In this document: in pieces, positions 1 through 13,364 of the stretch
Position numbering within the stretch: the first letter of the stretch is position 1
Layout of the letters: each line of letters starts with the position of its first letter
Assembly: GCF_031755915.1 (NCBI RefSeq)
Contig: NC_083382.1
Coordinates: 31,208,501 to 31,272,500 of the forward strand
Reading direction: 5' to 3'
Source of the DNA: Ziziphus jujuba
Taxonomy: Eukaryota > Streptophyta > Magnoliopsida > Rosales > Rhamnaceae
DNA length: 64,000 nucleotides
Made by a program: the position numbers and the translations under genes
The notes under the pieces: model-generated
What the model saw: the letters and a program-made list of their open reading frames with translations, nothing else
What the model was told of the DNA's origin: nothing
Database searches by the model: none

Positions 1-3000
1 AAAAAAAAAAAGGGTATAATTCTCTGTTCCTCTCTCTATCTCTTTGTTGGAAGAGAAGGTGTGGTTGCTTTTGTTATTTAATTCCTTCACAACTAAGGTA
101 AAGACTAAATGGTGGTATCTTTTGACTAGAAATGGGATTGGAGATTTTGGCTTTGGTTTTGTCCTTCTTAACTTTATAAGAAAAAAAAAAAAAAAAAGAA
201 AGAAAGAAAGAAAGAAAGAAAGAAAAGTGGAGGAGGTGAGAAGGAATAGCAGGGCTCATAGAAGTAATGGGGCAGTGGGAATGAAAAGCTAAGCAATGGA
301 ACTTGGAAGATCATGAGGAACAATGCGTTAAATATATATATATAGTGTGTGTGCAATGCGTGTGTTATTGTGGGATAAAAAGAAAGAGTGTATGAAAAAG
401 TAGAAGGCATAAGGTAGTGCCACTTTCTTCTTCTTTACTTTTTAACAAATGCGACGACCACGGTGACTACTTGTCACATTCATTTTAACCCTCCCATTAT
501 TTTTGTCTTCGTCTTCCCAACTACTCAGTCTCTCTTTGGGGACCATCCCACTACTCTTTTTTTTTATTATAAGAACTATTCTTCCTATTTATTCATAATT
601 ATTTGTTTATATTTATTTTAATTAATGCCACTTCTGCTCCATTTGCTGATAATATAATTCATGACTTTTCTTTTCTTTTCTTTTCTCTTTGGAAACCAAC
701 TTAGGATAATCGAACACTATAAATTATAATTCACTCAGTTGGTAAATTGTTTTTGACTTTTGTTGGTAAATATTTCAAAGAACGCGGCAGGTCAGTGGTC
801 GGTGGTCCATTGACCTAACTAGCTAGCTAGAAATGAAAAATATTGTTTGTCAGGGCCTTATGCAAGCTAATTGAATTTAACAACACTAGGACTTTTTAAT
901 TTTCACAATTAGGTAGATCACAACTAAAGTATATATAAACTTAAAACAAATATATCATGCAGACTGCAGTATGGTTTCAATATTTGTTTTCAAATCATAC
1001 ATCTTTATTATAGTTTTGAAAAAGACTAGTTAAGTCAATTTTATATATATTTTTTTTCAACTCGAATGTGTTTATAACAGCCTTCCATTAATTAATTGTT
1101 TACTATTTAGTTGATAATTGCATAATTTCCAATGTGATCAAGACCTTATCTTTGCAAAGTACAATCTCTTAAAACAGAGGAAAAATATATTTTCAAGAAA
1201 ATGGAATTGATTAAATTTATTCCTTTTGACTCTAATTATATGAATTTAAACGCTAAACATCAAGGTGTGGCCGGGAAGGGTAATAGATTCTTTAATGTGA
1301 AGAACATCACTGATTGAGAACCATATATGAGAAGAATGAGAATCAAATAGAATATGTAGTTATTTTAATCACAAAATTACAAAATTAATATGGAATCAAA
1401 TTTGGCAGGGGGTTTCCATTGGATGGAATTTAAGATTTGGTAATCCGCAATCTATATATCTTCTTCTATGAACAAGCATCCAGAGGACCATCAAAGAAGA
1501 ACTATTTCTACCCAAAAAAAAAAGAAAGGGAAAATGAGAATCATTAGGGGGGAAGAATATGAGGTCGACACACAACTGTAAAATTCTTGGGGTCCAAGTC
1601 CAACTGAAAAAATGATATTAGCCTACTAAAATGGGCCGTTTCAAACTCCAGTGGCCCATAGATTAAAGAAACAAGGAATGGCAGTAGAAATTGGGCCCCT
1701 GAGCATTTACTTCTCGTTTCAATGTGGTGGGCTTGGTGAGTTTGTGAGCAGTTCATGGAATAGAATACTTTCTGATGTTTTCTTAAAACATGAGAAAAAG
1801 AAGAGAAAAGAAATTGATAAAATAGTATATTTTATTTTTATTCATATGTATTGAGAAATCCAAAATGTTTGGCAAAGCAATACAAGCAACAGTGACGACA
1901 GAAATCTCCAAGGAAAAGGATTTGAAAGGGGACGAACATGTGCATAGCATATATACCAGCCACTTTCTCTAGTGGAAAAATGAAACGTGTCCATATTGCC
2001 TAGATATACGAGGAGATGGCCAGTCATTATTACCAAAAAGGAAAAAGGACAAAACTAGTAATGAATTTACCGACTTTTCCATGCATTTCATCCTTGTCAA
2101 CTTTGATTTCTTCACGTCTAGTTCCATCTGACATATTCTAGTCAAAATTTTCTTCTACTTTTAGAGGTTTTTATTTTTACTTTTTTTTGTGCTAAATTTC
2201 TACTATTAGATCGTGTGTCTATCTATCTATCCATCCATATATATATATATATAAGTTCAATTTGTCAATCCTAAACAGGAGTATTGCATGATTTATGTGG
2301 CTGTGTTTTAGAATGTTGGAGCTGTTTTGTTCACCTATGTAATACATACACACACGTGCGGATCCTTCTCCACATGATGATGATGATGATGATCATATCC
2401 TAGGAAAATTAACTCTTGCTTATATTGCTTGCATTGCTCTTTGTTTGGTAAAGAAGGACAAGGAAAATTTGTGAAACTCATGCTAGCTACAACATGATGA
2501 TCTCGCTAGCCAGCTCTTGAATAAACCTTTGTTTAAATTACCATTTTTTTTTAAGGTAAATACCTTTGTTAAACACTTGCTTATTCAATCGGCCGATTTA
2601 TATGGGAGCACATAATTTAACGGAAAACGTTATTTATTTATTTTCTATGGTTCTTTTTGTACTAATTTTTTTTTTTTTTTGGTGGGATAAATGAAAAAGG
2701 CACCATATATGTATATACAGTTGATGTTATTAATTAATCTGAATTTATGTATCAACTATGGATATAGTTAATTTTCAAGTTCTAATCAAATAAATCTTTT
2801 GAAACAATCCAATTGATAATAATCATTGATGATAACTTTTTAATTCTAAATTTGAGAACTTAATTATAAAATTCCATTCCACAATTTATCAACCAAAAAA
2901 AAAAAAAAAAAAAAAGAGAATCTAACCAAACAAGGAAATAATGAGCATTTATTAAATTAGGATCACATTAATTTGCCATCTGAATAGCTTCAAATTTGTT

Positions 3001-3478
3001 TCCATACAAAGCCAAACTATATCCACTCGATTAATTTTATCATTAGAACAGTGATCATGGACTACATTCGACTATTTGGTGATGCAATCTTCTTACACAA
3101 AAGAAATTCAAATTCTAACATTAAGATATACCAGTTTCTATATTTAATACTCTTTCTAATACTATTTCTAACATGTGGACCCTGTTTTTGGTAAGTAAAA
3201 GGAACCACATAAACTGTACACTTGCGAATATACGAATTTTTTTTTTGGAAGCCAAAGCTGGCATATATATAGACTTGTTGGGTGAGATATATGGATAACC
3301 ATAAAACAAGGTAGTTATTTCAAGATAATATCTGACTAGTTTTTCCTTTTTAGTCAAAATAGGAAACAGTTATAACATCGAAATCTGAATTGGAAACTAA
3401 GAAAACAAATGGCGACTAAATTCCTATGTACGAAGATTAAACTAGTAAAAAAAAAAAAAAAAAAAAACTTTTGAGTGA
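1..3478. other. Intergenic DNA upstream of the SWEET gene
   Basis: I find no credible coding exon here. The stretch is AT-rich with poly-A/T runs, short (TA)n tracts and a GAT repeat near 2377-2394. Three GGCC-core boxes of the TGGGCC/GGCCCA type lie between about 1630 and 1700, which looks promoter-like, but no gene follows them. The part from about 3085 to 3300 is duplicated in diverged form at about 11,840-11,990, so it belongs to the old SWEET duplication unit and probably includes the SWEET promoter. Confidence 0.6.
181..226 (+). repeat. poly-A / (GAAA)n microsatellite
   Basis: About 17 A residues are followed by about seven GAAA units. It is a simple sequence repeat with no gene nearby. 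Confidence 0.9.
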
Positions 3479-3486
3479 TATATAAA
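3479..3486 (+). promoter_or_regulatory. TATA box of the intact SWEET gene
   Basis: The sequence TATATAAA lies 97 bases before the ATG at 3583, a typical plant spacing allowing a leader of about 60-70 bases. At the matching position of the disrupted SWEET copy (near 19,780, minus strand) the box has decayed to a GATATATTT-like string. This is a motif match only. Confidence 0.6.
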
Positions 3487-3582
3487 GGACAGTCTGCTAC
3501 TGCTTATAAAGTTGTCTTTCACTATTTCTTCGCTCTCTGCAACTTTTCATCCTCTTTCTTTTTTCCTCTGCTAGCTTTGAAG

Positions 3583-5752
3583 ATGGTCAGCGCCCATACA
3601 GCGCGGAATATTGTAGGGATCATAGGTACGTACCAGCGCCAAAATTTGCTCACGAAGTCCATGTCTCAAAGATCCTCTCCCTCTTTCTTTTTTTTTTTTT
3701 TCTTTTTTTCAAGTAGTTTCTTTGAGAGTCACCAAAATATTAATAATAATAATAATAAAAGAAAAAAAAAAACTAGTAGTTTCTTTGACTATGCCTCTCC
3801 GTTGGTTTTTTTAATAATTGTTTTTGTGGCTTCTGTTATTTTCACATTTACAAAAATACAAAGATGGATTTTGAAGGATTTTGAAAATATATATTATATT
3901 GGAGTTCCTTGAAAGAGAGTTTAAACCATGTTTAACATTGATTGGTTATTTCTGTGCGTGCAGGGAATGTTATTTCATTTGGCCTGTTTATTTCTCCGGT
4001 GTAATCTCTCTATTTCTCTCTTAAACAAATTTTTTTTTTTTTTTTTTGGTTCCTTTGATTTGTTTATAATTATTTCATCCCCATACTAAGGAGTTCTTAG
4101 AAACGGTAACTACGAAAAAGATTAATGAATATCTTTATCGATTGACTCACAATGCTTGTTATTAATATAGCCATGGTGATACCTAACTCCTTAATTTGCC
4201 CCTACTAGTTGTCCAAAATATATATGTTTAGACATGCATATAATTGATAAAGAAATTATATTAAATGCACAAAATTTATCAATTTATATGGCCTTTGATT
4301 ACATTTTCAACGTTATATAAAATCTGCTGTCATTTTGTGTGTCTCTCTATATATATATATATATATATGATAGAAAGAAAAAGGTTGTCAAATAGCATAA
4401 AGTCACCTCTCAGCAAAATTAGGGGTTAAAAAAAAAAAAAAAGAAGATAATTTGTTTCAACAGTCAATTACAAGATTAGGAAAGTTAATATTATTATTAT
4501 TTTTAATTTATAATTAATTTTCCTGTTTTAATTGACTCATTGATCTCTCACACGTCCTCTTTTGAAAAATCAATGCCGACAATTCTCTCCCACTAGTCTA
4601 GGCTGTTCCTAAAAAGAGAAAAGTTTAAAAAGGCTTTTAGGTTTCTAGCTACATCTATCTGATCCCACCAAGATTATCAGAATCACATGCTACCTGTTAC
4701 TGCTTTGTGAATGGTGGAGAGTATTAATTAGTAAATTTCAAATGCATCATTAATTAATTAAAAAAAATAATATTTGGTTGCACTGTGCAGACCCACATTC
4801 TATAGAATCATAAAGAAGAAGGATGTGGAAGAGTTCAAGCCAGATCCATATATTGCAACAGTACTGAACTGCCTTTTTTGGGTGTTCTATGGTATGCCTT
4901 TTGTTCATCCTGATAGCCTTCTTGTGCTCACCATCAATGCTGTTGGGCTGGTTCTCGAACTCATTTACTTATCCATTTTTTTTGCTTACGCACCCAATAA
5001 AGGCCGGGTATATATTTACAATTAATGATGCTACACTTGTATATTAAGATCATTTTTGTCATGGATATTCTCATACGAATGAATTTTCCTAATTTAATTT
5101 CTCAGAAAAAGGTAGCGTTGTGGCTTGGCATTGAATTTACATTTTATGCCATCATTGTTCTGATAACGCTTTTGACATTGCACGGATCTAAAAAGAGATC
5201 TCTCATGGTTGGGATTATTTGTGATGTCTTCAATATCATAATGTATGCTTCTCCACTTACTGTCATGGTACGTAATTCTCTCATTATATAATGGATGGAG
5301 TTCATATTATATACTATAATAAAGCTTCATGATAGATATTTGAATATTAACTTTAATATATATATATATATATATACATATATACATTTGTACAGGCAAA
5401 AGTTATCAAAACAAAGAGTGTAGAATACATGCCGTTTTATCTTTCATTGGCAAACTTCCTGAATGGTTCCGTCTGGACAGCTTATGCCCTTATAAAGTTT
5501 GATATCTATGTCTTGGTAATTACTAATTCATTGGCTCAGTGTTATATAGGTTAATTAAATTTACATGGTATTTTATTGATTGATTAATTAATTAATTTGC
5601 AGGTAAGCAATGGTTTAGGTGCAATATCGGGTGCAATACAACTATTACTATATGCATGGTACTACAGAGCAACTCCAAAGGTTGACAAAGATGGTGTTGC
5701 AAAGCCTACTGTGCAGCTGTCTACCACAAATAATGCTACACCTGCAGTCTGA
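3583..5752 (+). CDS. SWEET sugar transporter, clade II-like, intact
   Basis: Six exons: 3583-3625, 3964-4000, 4791-5007, 5106-5267, 5396-5515 and 5603-5752. All introns are GT-AG and the 729 bases code for 242 residues. SWEETs are seven-helix uniporters made of two MtN3/saliva triple-helix bundles (here about residues 9-95 and 130-215) that move hexoses or sucrose across the plasma membrane or tonoplast. The four prolines of the transport hinge are present (P26, P46, P149, P166), as are the start [12 protein letters not shown], the PTFYRI turn and the [10 protein letters not shown] loop. The closest remembered relatives are SWEET4/5/7 (clade II, hexose-preferring). The short tail lacks the long regulatory extension of clade III. 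The start codon is the first ATG of the conserved N-terminus. It is the only unbroken SWEET in the cluster. Family certain; clade from memory; substrate inferred. Confidence 0.93.
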
Positions 5753-5815
5753 TCGATTTTTATGGCACCCCAAGTTCAGAATTCCAGGTCTTTTCACCGT
5801 TTTACGCTGCGATAC

Positions 5816-5821
5816 AATAAA
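5816..5821 (+). terminator. Poly(A) signal of SWEET
   Basis: AATAAA lies 64 bases after the stop codon. The surrounding 3' UTR is recognisable in the duplicated fragments near 10,165 (where the hexamer survives) and 21,780. Confidence 0.5.
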
Positions 5822-5829
5822 CTTTTACA

Positions 5830-6651
5830 TTTCAGAGTGTAATGTATAGATGGAGTTTTTTATGGAGATTTTCAAGTATTGGAACTCTTAAATACAAGTG
5901 ACATACTAGCTAGCTAGTTAAGGTTGACATTCAAACTCACTAACTATAGCATAAATTTTCAATGTTGTTTTGACATATTGGACTAGCCAGCTTAATAGCA
6001 TCCATGCGCGTGTGTGTATATAAATATATATATATTTGTCTATGAATTTTTTTTTTTTTTTTTTTTTTGGTTTTTGGCTGAAAATTAATTCATATAATAA
6101 GCTATATCTCGTTTGAGTTGGGAGACCGAATTTTCGCAAGAGTCAATGCTTCATCACAAAGGATGACCGCAGCAAGTTACCAAAAAAAATAAAAAATAAA
6201 AAAATTCACCCATGCACGAGGTTGTGTCCAACAGAGGTCAAGGTAATTGGAAATTAAATGCAATACAAACCGACAGAGTGGCCCATAAAAACGTAGCCCA
6301 TGAGTAGGCCCAGTAACTTATAAACTATAATAAAATAAAATGAAATAAAATTGGAAAAAGAATAGCTTGGAATTCAGACTTTAGAGAAATCTGGACAGAA
6401 ATAACTCAATAAGCAAATTTCATTAAGAAGAAGGCAATACATCAGCTAAAAGTAATTCCTTGAGTTCCAAAAGGATCCAAAAATGAGATTGTACATTTGC
6501 AAGCATCTCCTACGAATTTAACCTATGGATCATATATATACATATGTCGATGGAAAAAATCACTTATATTATAGTAATAACTTTTGCAAGACTCGTACAA
6601 TCAATTACAAGACCCTTTTTTTTGTTTTTAAACAATCACAAGGCCCTTTGA

Positions 6652-6688
<37 letters not shown>

Positions 6689-6725
6689 CACATATAACGA
6701 CCTTTACATGCAAATTACATAACAC

Positions 6726-6765
<40 letters not shown>

Positions 6766-7727
6766 CGAGCTTTACATACAAATTACATACCCATGTGTTA
6801 TTATAGCCACATAGGACATTATAAACCGGACCCACATTAACCCACCATTTTTGAACCCCACTTTGCACACATTAGCACTCTACTAAAACTTGCTCACGCT
6901 AACCGGGAGTCTCCTTGGAGCTCACTTGGGCGGCTAACATTGTACGGAAGCCCATCTTCCCTTTGTATAGCTTCTCAATGTCGGTTATAAATTTATAATC
7001 CAACTCTAAGGCTTCCTGATTATTCTAGTAGGTCGGTGCTTCACAATGCAATATCTAGATATTTCTCATCAATTCGTAGATTTTACTTACTTTCCAAATA
7101 TATCAAATATTCTATATAATTCTAGAAACCCTATTCATTGTTGAATATCCTTCAATATATATACATAGTCCATTAAAAAAAAAATGAAAAAAGAAGAAGA
7201 AGATAATATTGTTGGTGATACTCTTTAGACTCAAGTTCCATCAAGTCTATTCACCAAAAAGAAAAAGTTCCATCAAATCTGGTGATTAAAAAAAAAAAAC
7301 AAAACAAAAAACAAAAACATATTTGCTAGCATGATTTCAGACATGGCAGATAAATGAGTATGAAGATTAACATAGAGTACCGGCTTCTTTTATACTAATT
7401 CGGCAATACAGAACTATATGATATTAAAAATTTGTTATGTAGTACATTATTCATAAAATATGCACGCCAATAATTACATGATATATTAAAGGGCTTAATA
7501 AATATATACTTTCACAAATAAAATTACATAGTTTTGTATTTTTTTCTTATTTCACAATTTGAAGGCTTGGCAAGAAAATATTGATTTTTATTTTATTTTA
7601 TTTTATTGCGTGTTTGGTGAGTTATTCATTGAACTTCAATTGTAAGTTAATAAGAAAAATTAAGTTATGAACGTGGCAAATCGGCCTCAAAAATAATAGC
7701 TGGCAATTTATTTTTATAAAATATGTT

Positions 7728-7783
<56 letters not shown>

Positions 7784-10022
7784 CTATCTACAAGATAATA
7801 AAATTTTATTTTTATGTTACAAAATATTGCATATAGTAATTTAAATATTTTTATAATATTTTATATAAAAATATTTACAAAATATTATAAATAACTAATA
7901 AATTTTATAAATATAGTCTTTATGCAAAGTGTCGGAATCCAATTTTATAAATTTTTTTGATAGTTGGCTTATACCTTACGGAATCCAATTTGCTTCTTGA
8001 TTGGAAATTAAAACCATATCAGATTTTTCTTAATTGTGTTGTTGTTAATATCTGAAAAGGATGGATGATTTAAGTGATATAACACGACCATGCATGTAAT
8101 ATTAAAAATTGTATTGTAGGATTCCTTTATGAAAAGAATTTGGGTTCTTTAGATTTAAAACGCTTAATTTTTTGTTTTTTGCGATATTAAAATGTAGTAA
8201 TTTAAATTTTTAAATTTAGATTTGTTATATTTTATCCTATTTGAATTTTTTGGATGGCAGTAAACAATTTTATCTCATTTGTCAATTTTAAAATATAATT
8301 GCAACTCAACTATTAATTATTAATCTAATAGATAATATGAAACTATTTTATAATAAACAAAGTTTAGAAGATAATTAAACTCAATTTAGAAATAAATAGC
8401 AGCTTTTCTTCTCAATAAGATTTAAGTGCCATGACTTTACTAAACTGTATAAAGATTCCCAGTTCGTTATTTTCTTTCTTTTCTTTGCCGTAAAGATTTT
8501 GTTAGTTATGAAATAAAGCTAGACGTGGCGAGGGGAGACGATGACAGCCATTATTATGATTTTTGGTAATGCGATGGCAGCCATTATAGCACCTACAGTA
8601 CAAGGATAAATAATAAAGAATAATGCATACAAGTACTAGCGGAGGTGACCCAGACAACATGGAATTAAATTTTTGTTTTTTTTTTTTTTTTAAAAAAAAA
8701 AAAGGCTAAGTCACGTTCTCGCAATTCTTCATTTTGTAGACGATGATGATGACACTACTATGTACTATGACAATGAGGAGAAAACCATTTGATGTTAAAA
8801 ATTAATACAACATGCCAATGATAATTACAATCTTGACAGCAACTGGAAGGACAATCACATAGCAATTGTCAATTGAAAGGGCTGTACGTGGTCATATGAT
8901 ATTTCAGTGTACTTCAGTGGTGTGTCAGGAAGAATTAAGTGACATTGGAGTACAACATATACATTAAACCACAAATCCCCCAACACGATCTTTTGTCTAA
9001 AGTGTAGTCCTTTAGTTTTGAGCGATTCAATTTGCTCATATTGTCCTCATTGGTTCATAAATCGTATGGTCCTCGATAAGGTCTCTACCAAACGGCCAAA
9101 AAGAGTGCAGTTGTAAGATCCCACTTTTCCTTTTCCATTTTTTTTCTCTCTCTCTAATCTCTATAATCAATTGGTTTTTTGAATTTTTGAGTGGCAAATG
9201 GCTATGACCACTTTTACAATTTCAGTATTATGCTCAACTGGTTCAAAACTTGGGTGTGGTGTCTGGGTCTCAAATTAGAACAACAACAACAACCTTGTAA
9301 GTTCTTTAATCTTTGATTCCATGGTTTTAGTGAGTTTTTTCTTTCTTTGGTTTATTTGTTCATCTTGCTAATTCATTTAGTTTCTTACCCTCTTTCTTTT
9401 TTTCTTTAATCTTCATTTTTGTTCTCCGCCAATTAAAGGAAGTTATTTAGGTTATCAGTTTTTATTTTCTCTGTCTGAAATTTTTTTTTTCCTTATACCA
9501 GATTCTCCTTCATTATTACATATATTGGTTATGAAAGTGAAATTAAGGATGATTTTATAAAATTGTTTCTTAATAAAATATTATTGTTCTGTTTATATGA
9601 TGCACATTAGTATCAACAAGATTGTTTAAATTGGTTTGACATACAGATATGTGCATTGGGGGATTGGTGGATTTTATGTTTTCAACAGCTACTATAGGAG
9701 TTATCCTTATGATATTATATATTTTTATAAATTATGTCTTTTCTGATAATTTTAGTTTGTAGTTGTTTTTTTTTTTTAATTTTTTTTTAGTAGAACTAGT
9801 TATATATCATGTTAAATATTGTAAAGTGCAAAAAATATTTTTAAAATTCTATAGTTACGGATAACCTGTGTAACTTTTAACGGATACATACAAAAAACAA
9901 ACTATATATATATATATAATTAAGGATTTTAGTCCTAAAATTTCACATCCATTTATTGTAAAATACATGTCAGTTTTATTTTTGTCATATTTGGTTAATT
10001 TCCTAAAATTTTTCTATGAACA
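5830..10022. other. Long intergenic stretch between SWEET pieces
   Basis: No gene found. The first 700 bases (to about 6530) are the SWEET 3' flank, which is repeated at 10,100-10,930 and 21,760-22,690. It contains GCCCA boxes near 6280-6320 that match the CYP38 promoter copy. Simple repeats include poly-T at 6048-6068, (CA)n(TA)n near 6650-6690 and (AT)25 at 7731-7780. Near 9197 a short ATG-started reading frame of 26 codons followed by a possible splice donor looks like a decayed first exon, but nothing supports it further. Confidence 0.6.
7731..7780. repeat. (AT)25 microsatellite
   Basis: Fifty bases of perfect AT dinucleotide repeat in gene-free DNA. Confidence 0.95.
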
Positions 10023-10188
10023 ACTTCAAAGGAAAATCCAAATTTGATGTTGCAAAACTACTGTGCAGCTCGCTATACCAGAGATGCACCTAGAGTCTGA
10101 TTTTTTTTATGATGCCCCACCATATGAATTCCCGATCTCTTAACCCTTTTAGTTCCAGGTATAGAATAAACCTGTTTTTTTTCTTTTT

Positions 10189-10228
<40 letters not shown>

Positions 10229-10930
10229 GTGTAGATATAGTTCTATATGGATTATTTTTTAGTATTGAACTTGTAAATAGAAGATACATACTAGACAGCT
10301 AGCTAGTGAGGTCCACATTCAAAGTCTCTAACTAAACTATAGCATAAATTTTCAATATTGTTTGACATATTGCACTAGCATCGATACATATACATATATA
10401 TACTCTGTGTGTTTTTATCCTGCAAAATTGATTCATATAAGCATTTTCTTTTTCTTCTTAAATTGGTAAATAAAATTGATTCATATAATATCTCATTGAG
10501 TTGACTGACTGGATCCTTTCAAGAGAAAAGTAAAGAAAATCTACTACTGTTAATTTAAAAAAGAAAAAGACCAAAAAAGCCCGTGTATCAATACAAACCA
10601 AAATCTGGCCCACAAAAGAGTAGCCCATGAAAGGGGAGTTGTATGAATCAAAAGGCAAGCAAACAAGCGAACAGGCTGCCATGAATCGGCCCAGTGACTC
10701 ATAAACAATAATAAATAGATAAATATAAAATTAAAAAAAATAAAATAAAGTAAGGTGGAATTCAAACTGCTGAGAAATCTGGGAAAATGAAAAAAATTTA
10801 GGATGGGAAAATGTGATCCAGATAGAAAGCGCGAGCATGATGAGAGACCCATTTGCAGATATCTCCTACAAATACAACCATGTAAACTACACCATATGAA
10901 CAAAAAAGTATCTCTCTCTCTCTCTCTCAT
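10023..10930 (+). pseudogene. SWEET fragment B: last exon, 3' flank and CYP38-promoter piece
   Basis: Positions 10,023-10,100 match the last half of exon 6 and the stop of the intact SWEET, with frame-breaking gaps. The match runs on through the 3' UTR, a (TG)16 tract at 10,193-10,225, and the downstream DNA to about 10,930. That downstream part holds the same GCCCA boxes, the GGAATTCA...GAGAAATCTGG block and the CT-rich tail found before CYP38 at 22,430-22,760. It is therefore a copy of the SWEET end plus the CYP38 promoter, without either gene body. Exons 1-5 are absent from this piece. Confidence 0.75.
10193..10225 (+). repeat. (TG)n microsatellite
   Basis: Perfect TG dinucleotide tract of about 33 bases within SWEET fragment B. 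Confidence 0.95.
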
Positions 10931-11429
10931 AGGATATATTTATATCAGGTATATATATCCTAGGAGGATTCACTCAAACAAGATATATATATATATATAT
11001 CTTAATTAATGTTGCTTTTCTTCAACAAATATAGAAACATTTCGCTCTTTATTTGCTGTATATGCTATTCGGTAAGAAAAGATGTAAAAAAAAAAAAAAA
11101 TTTATGAATGAGTCGAATTCTATATATGCATATTGCGAGCTAGCTACAACATGATCTGCAGCTTAATTTTCCCAAAAAATACAAGCTAGAATCTAGATGG
11201 CCTAGAGTAAACCTTGCTAATTCCACTTTGTTCCTATATGCCGAGCCTTTAACAGTAACCTAGCGGGTTGAATTGGTTGGCTGTGTTGGTGAATAATGCA
11301 TGTTCTTACACAATTTTTATTTATTATTATTATTTTTTTCCGTTATAAATTTTTCATTTTTACATTATAATAAGGGATATTAAAAAAAGTATGAAAGCTA
11401 AGAAAAAAGAAAAAAGTTGAAATTTCATT

Positions 11430-12010
11430 ATTAAACAATGCTTGTTATTGCAGCCATATGTGATATAACTAATTTACCCTTCTAATTTGTCGGAAATATT
11501 TCATGACGCTATTTTTTCCTCTCAAAAGCACTCTCTCCACTCTCTTATTATTGCATTTGTTTCGTTTATCAATTCACTTTCTACTGCACACGGCATGTTT
11601 ATTTATATATATATATATATATATATACATATATACATGCCATAATTGAGGAAAACAAATGGGATTAAAATGCACAAAATTTATTATCAATTAAATGTTC
11701 TTTGCTTACTTTTTGATCGTTATGTATAAAATCTGTTGCCAACTAGGACAAGGTCACCTGACTCACCTCTAAAAAAATTTAGAAAAAGCCCACAACTTAT
11801 TGCAATATTAGGAATAAATAGATCAGTTGAGTTAGTTTCTTACACAAAAAAAAAATTCAAATCCTAATATTTCAATCTCTATATCTAATATTCTTTACTA
11901 ATATGCGGGGCCAAGTTTTTGGCAACTAGCTATGTTGGTTTACTTATATATTTTTTTTGGAAGCCAAAGTTGGCTTATATATATATAAATATATGTACAC
12001 ATGTATATTA
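11430..12010 (+). repeat. Shuffled SWEET non-coding fragment
   Basis: About 11,430-11,780 matches intron 2 of the intact SWEET (around 4150-4380), including the ACAATGCTTGTTATT and TTAAATGCACAAAATTTAT landmarks. About 11,840-11,990 matches the SWEET upstream region at 3090-3270, including GGAAGCCAAAG. Both are in plus orientation, but intron 2 comes before the promoter, so two tandem copies must have been joined by deletion or rearrangement. Homology was judged by eye; no percentage identity was calculated. Confidence 0.6.
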
Positions 12011-13364
12011 AGACTTGGATGGAGATTTTGATATGTTAAGTATGCGTAAGAACTCGCAAAGGTATTTTATGTGATAAGCCATTTCATTTATATTGGTATT
12101 CACATGGGGAAAAAATTACCATCAAAATACTAAAAAAAACCATCCTATCTAACCTCAAATTTAAGGTTTGTTACATTTTTTTTTTAAAATAAAATATATT
12201 GGGATGATGGAGCATTATTTAGATAATGCATCCTAATTATAAAGTTTTAGAATGATGAAGCATTACTTAGATGATGAATCCTAATTATAAAGTTCTATCT
12301 CATCCGTCATTCTTTGTGGATGAGAAATCAAGCTTTAGGTGTATGTGTGGTAGAAAGCTGCACAGCATTGTTTTCAATATCATTTTTATTGTTCTTTGTA
12401 GTTGTCTTGTAGTAGCATGCATACAATATCAGTTGAATTGCCCCTGACATTGCACCTAGACCATTGCTTACCTGCAAATTAATTAATTAATTAATAAAAT
12501 GCCATACAGATTTAACCAAATATAATCTCAAAAGCATGAAGTAACTACCAGGACGTAGATATCAAACTTTATAAGAGCATAAGATGTCCAGATTGCACCA
12601 TTTAGGAAGTTGGCCAATGAAAGATAAAAGGGCATGTATTTCACACTTTTCGTATTGATAACTTTTGTCTGCATCATATATATATTAATGTTAATATTCA
12701 GATATCCATCATGAAGCTTAATATTAAATTAATGAGACAATTACATACCATAATAGTAAGTGGGGAAATATACATCATGGTATTGAAAATATCACATAAC
12801 ATCCCAACCATGAAAGACCTTATTTTAGCTTCATGTAATGTCAAAAGCGTTAATGCTACAACGTTTGCATAGAAAATAAAAACAATGCCAAGACCAACCA
12901 CTATTTTTTTCTGCAGATAAATCAAATTACAAAAAGTCATTCATTTGAGGAATACTATAATATCCATGTCAAAATCTTTATTGAAACTAGTGGTAAATAT
13001 TTATGAGATTATATACCCGGCCATTGTTGGGGGCGTAGACAAAGAAAATGGATATGCAAATAAACTCCAAAAGCAGTCCAGGCGGATTGACTGTGAGCAC
13101 TAGAAGGCTATTTGGATGCACAAATGGCATACCATAAAGCATCCAGAAAAGACAATTGAGCACTGCTGCGATATATGGATATGGTTGGAATTCTTCCACA
13201 TCCTTCTTTGTATGATCCTTTAGTCTATACTATAAGCGAGAAGAGCTTCCAAGTTTTGGTCATGTTTCACTGTTCAAAATGGTTCCAAAACGATTACTTT
13301 TCGTGCGTTTTGGCTTTTCTTTTCCTTCCACATTTTATGCTTGTTTTTTTATTTTACCATACAG

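Noticed and set aside
3475..3912. 145-codon frame over SWEET exon 1
   Set aside because: Only the 43 bases to 3,625 are exon; the rest is intron with poly-T translated as Phe.
13225..13240. Alternative Helitron 5' end at TCTATACTAT
   Set aside because: It looks more typical, but using it leaves nine unexplained bases in the host exon, whereas 13,216 restores the empty site exactly.
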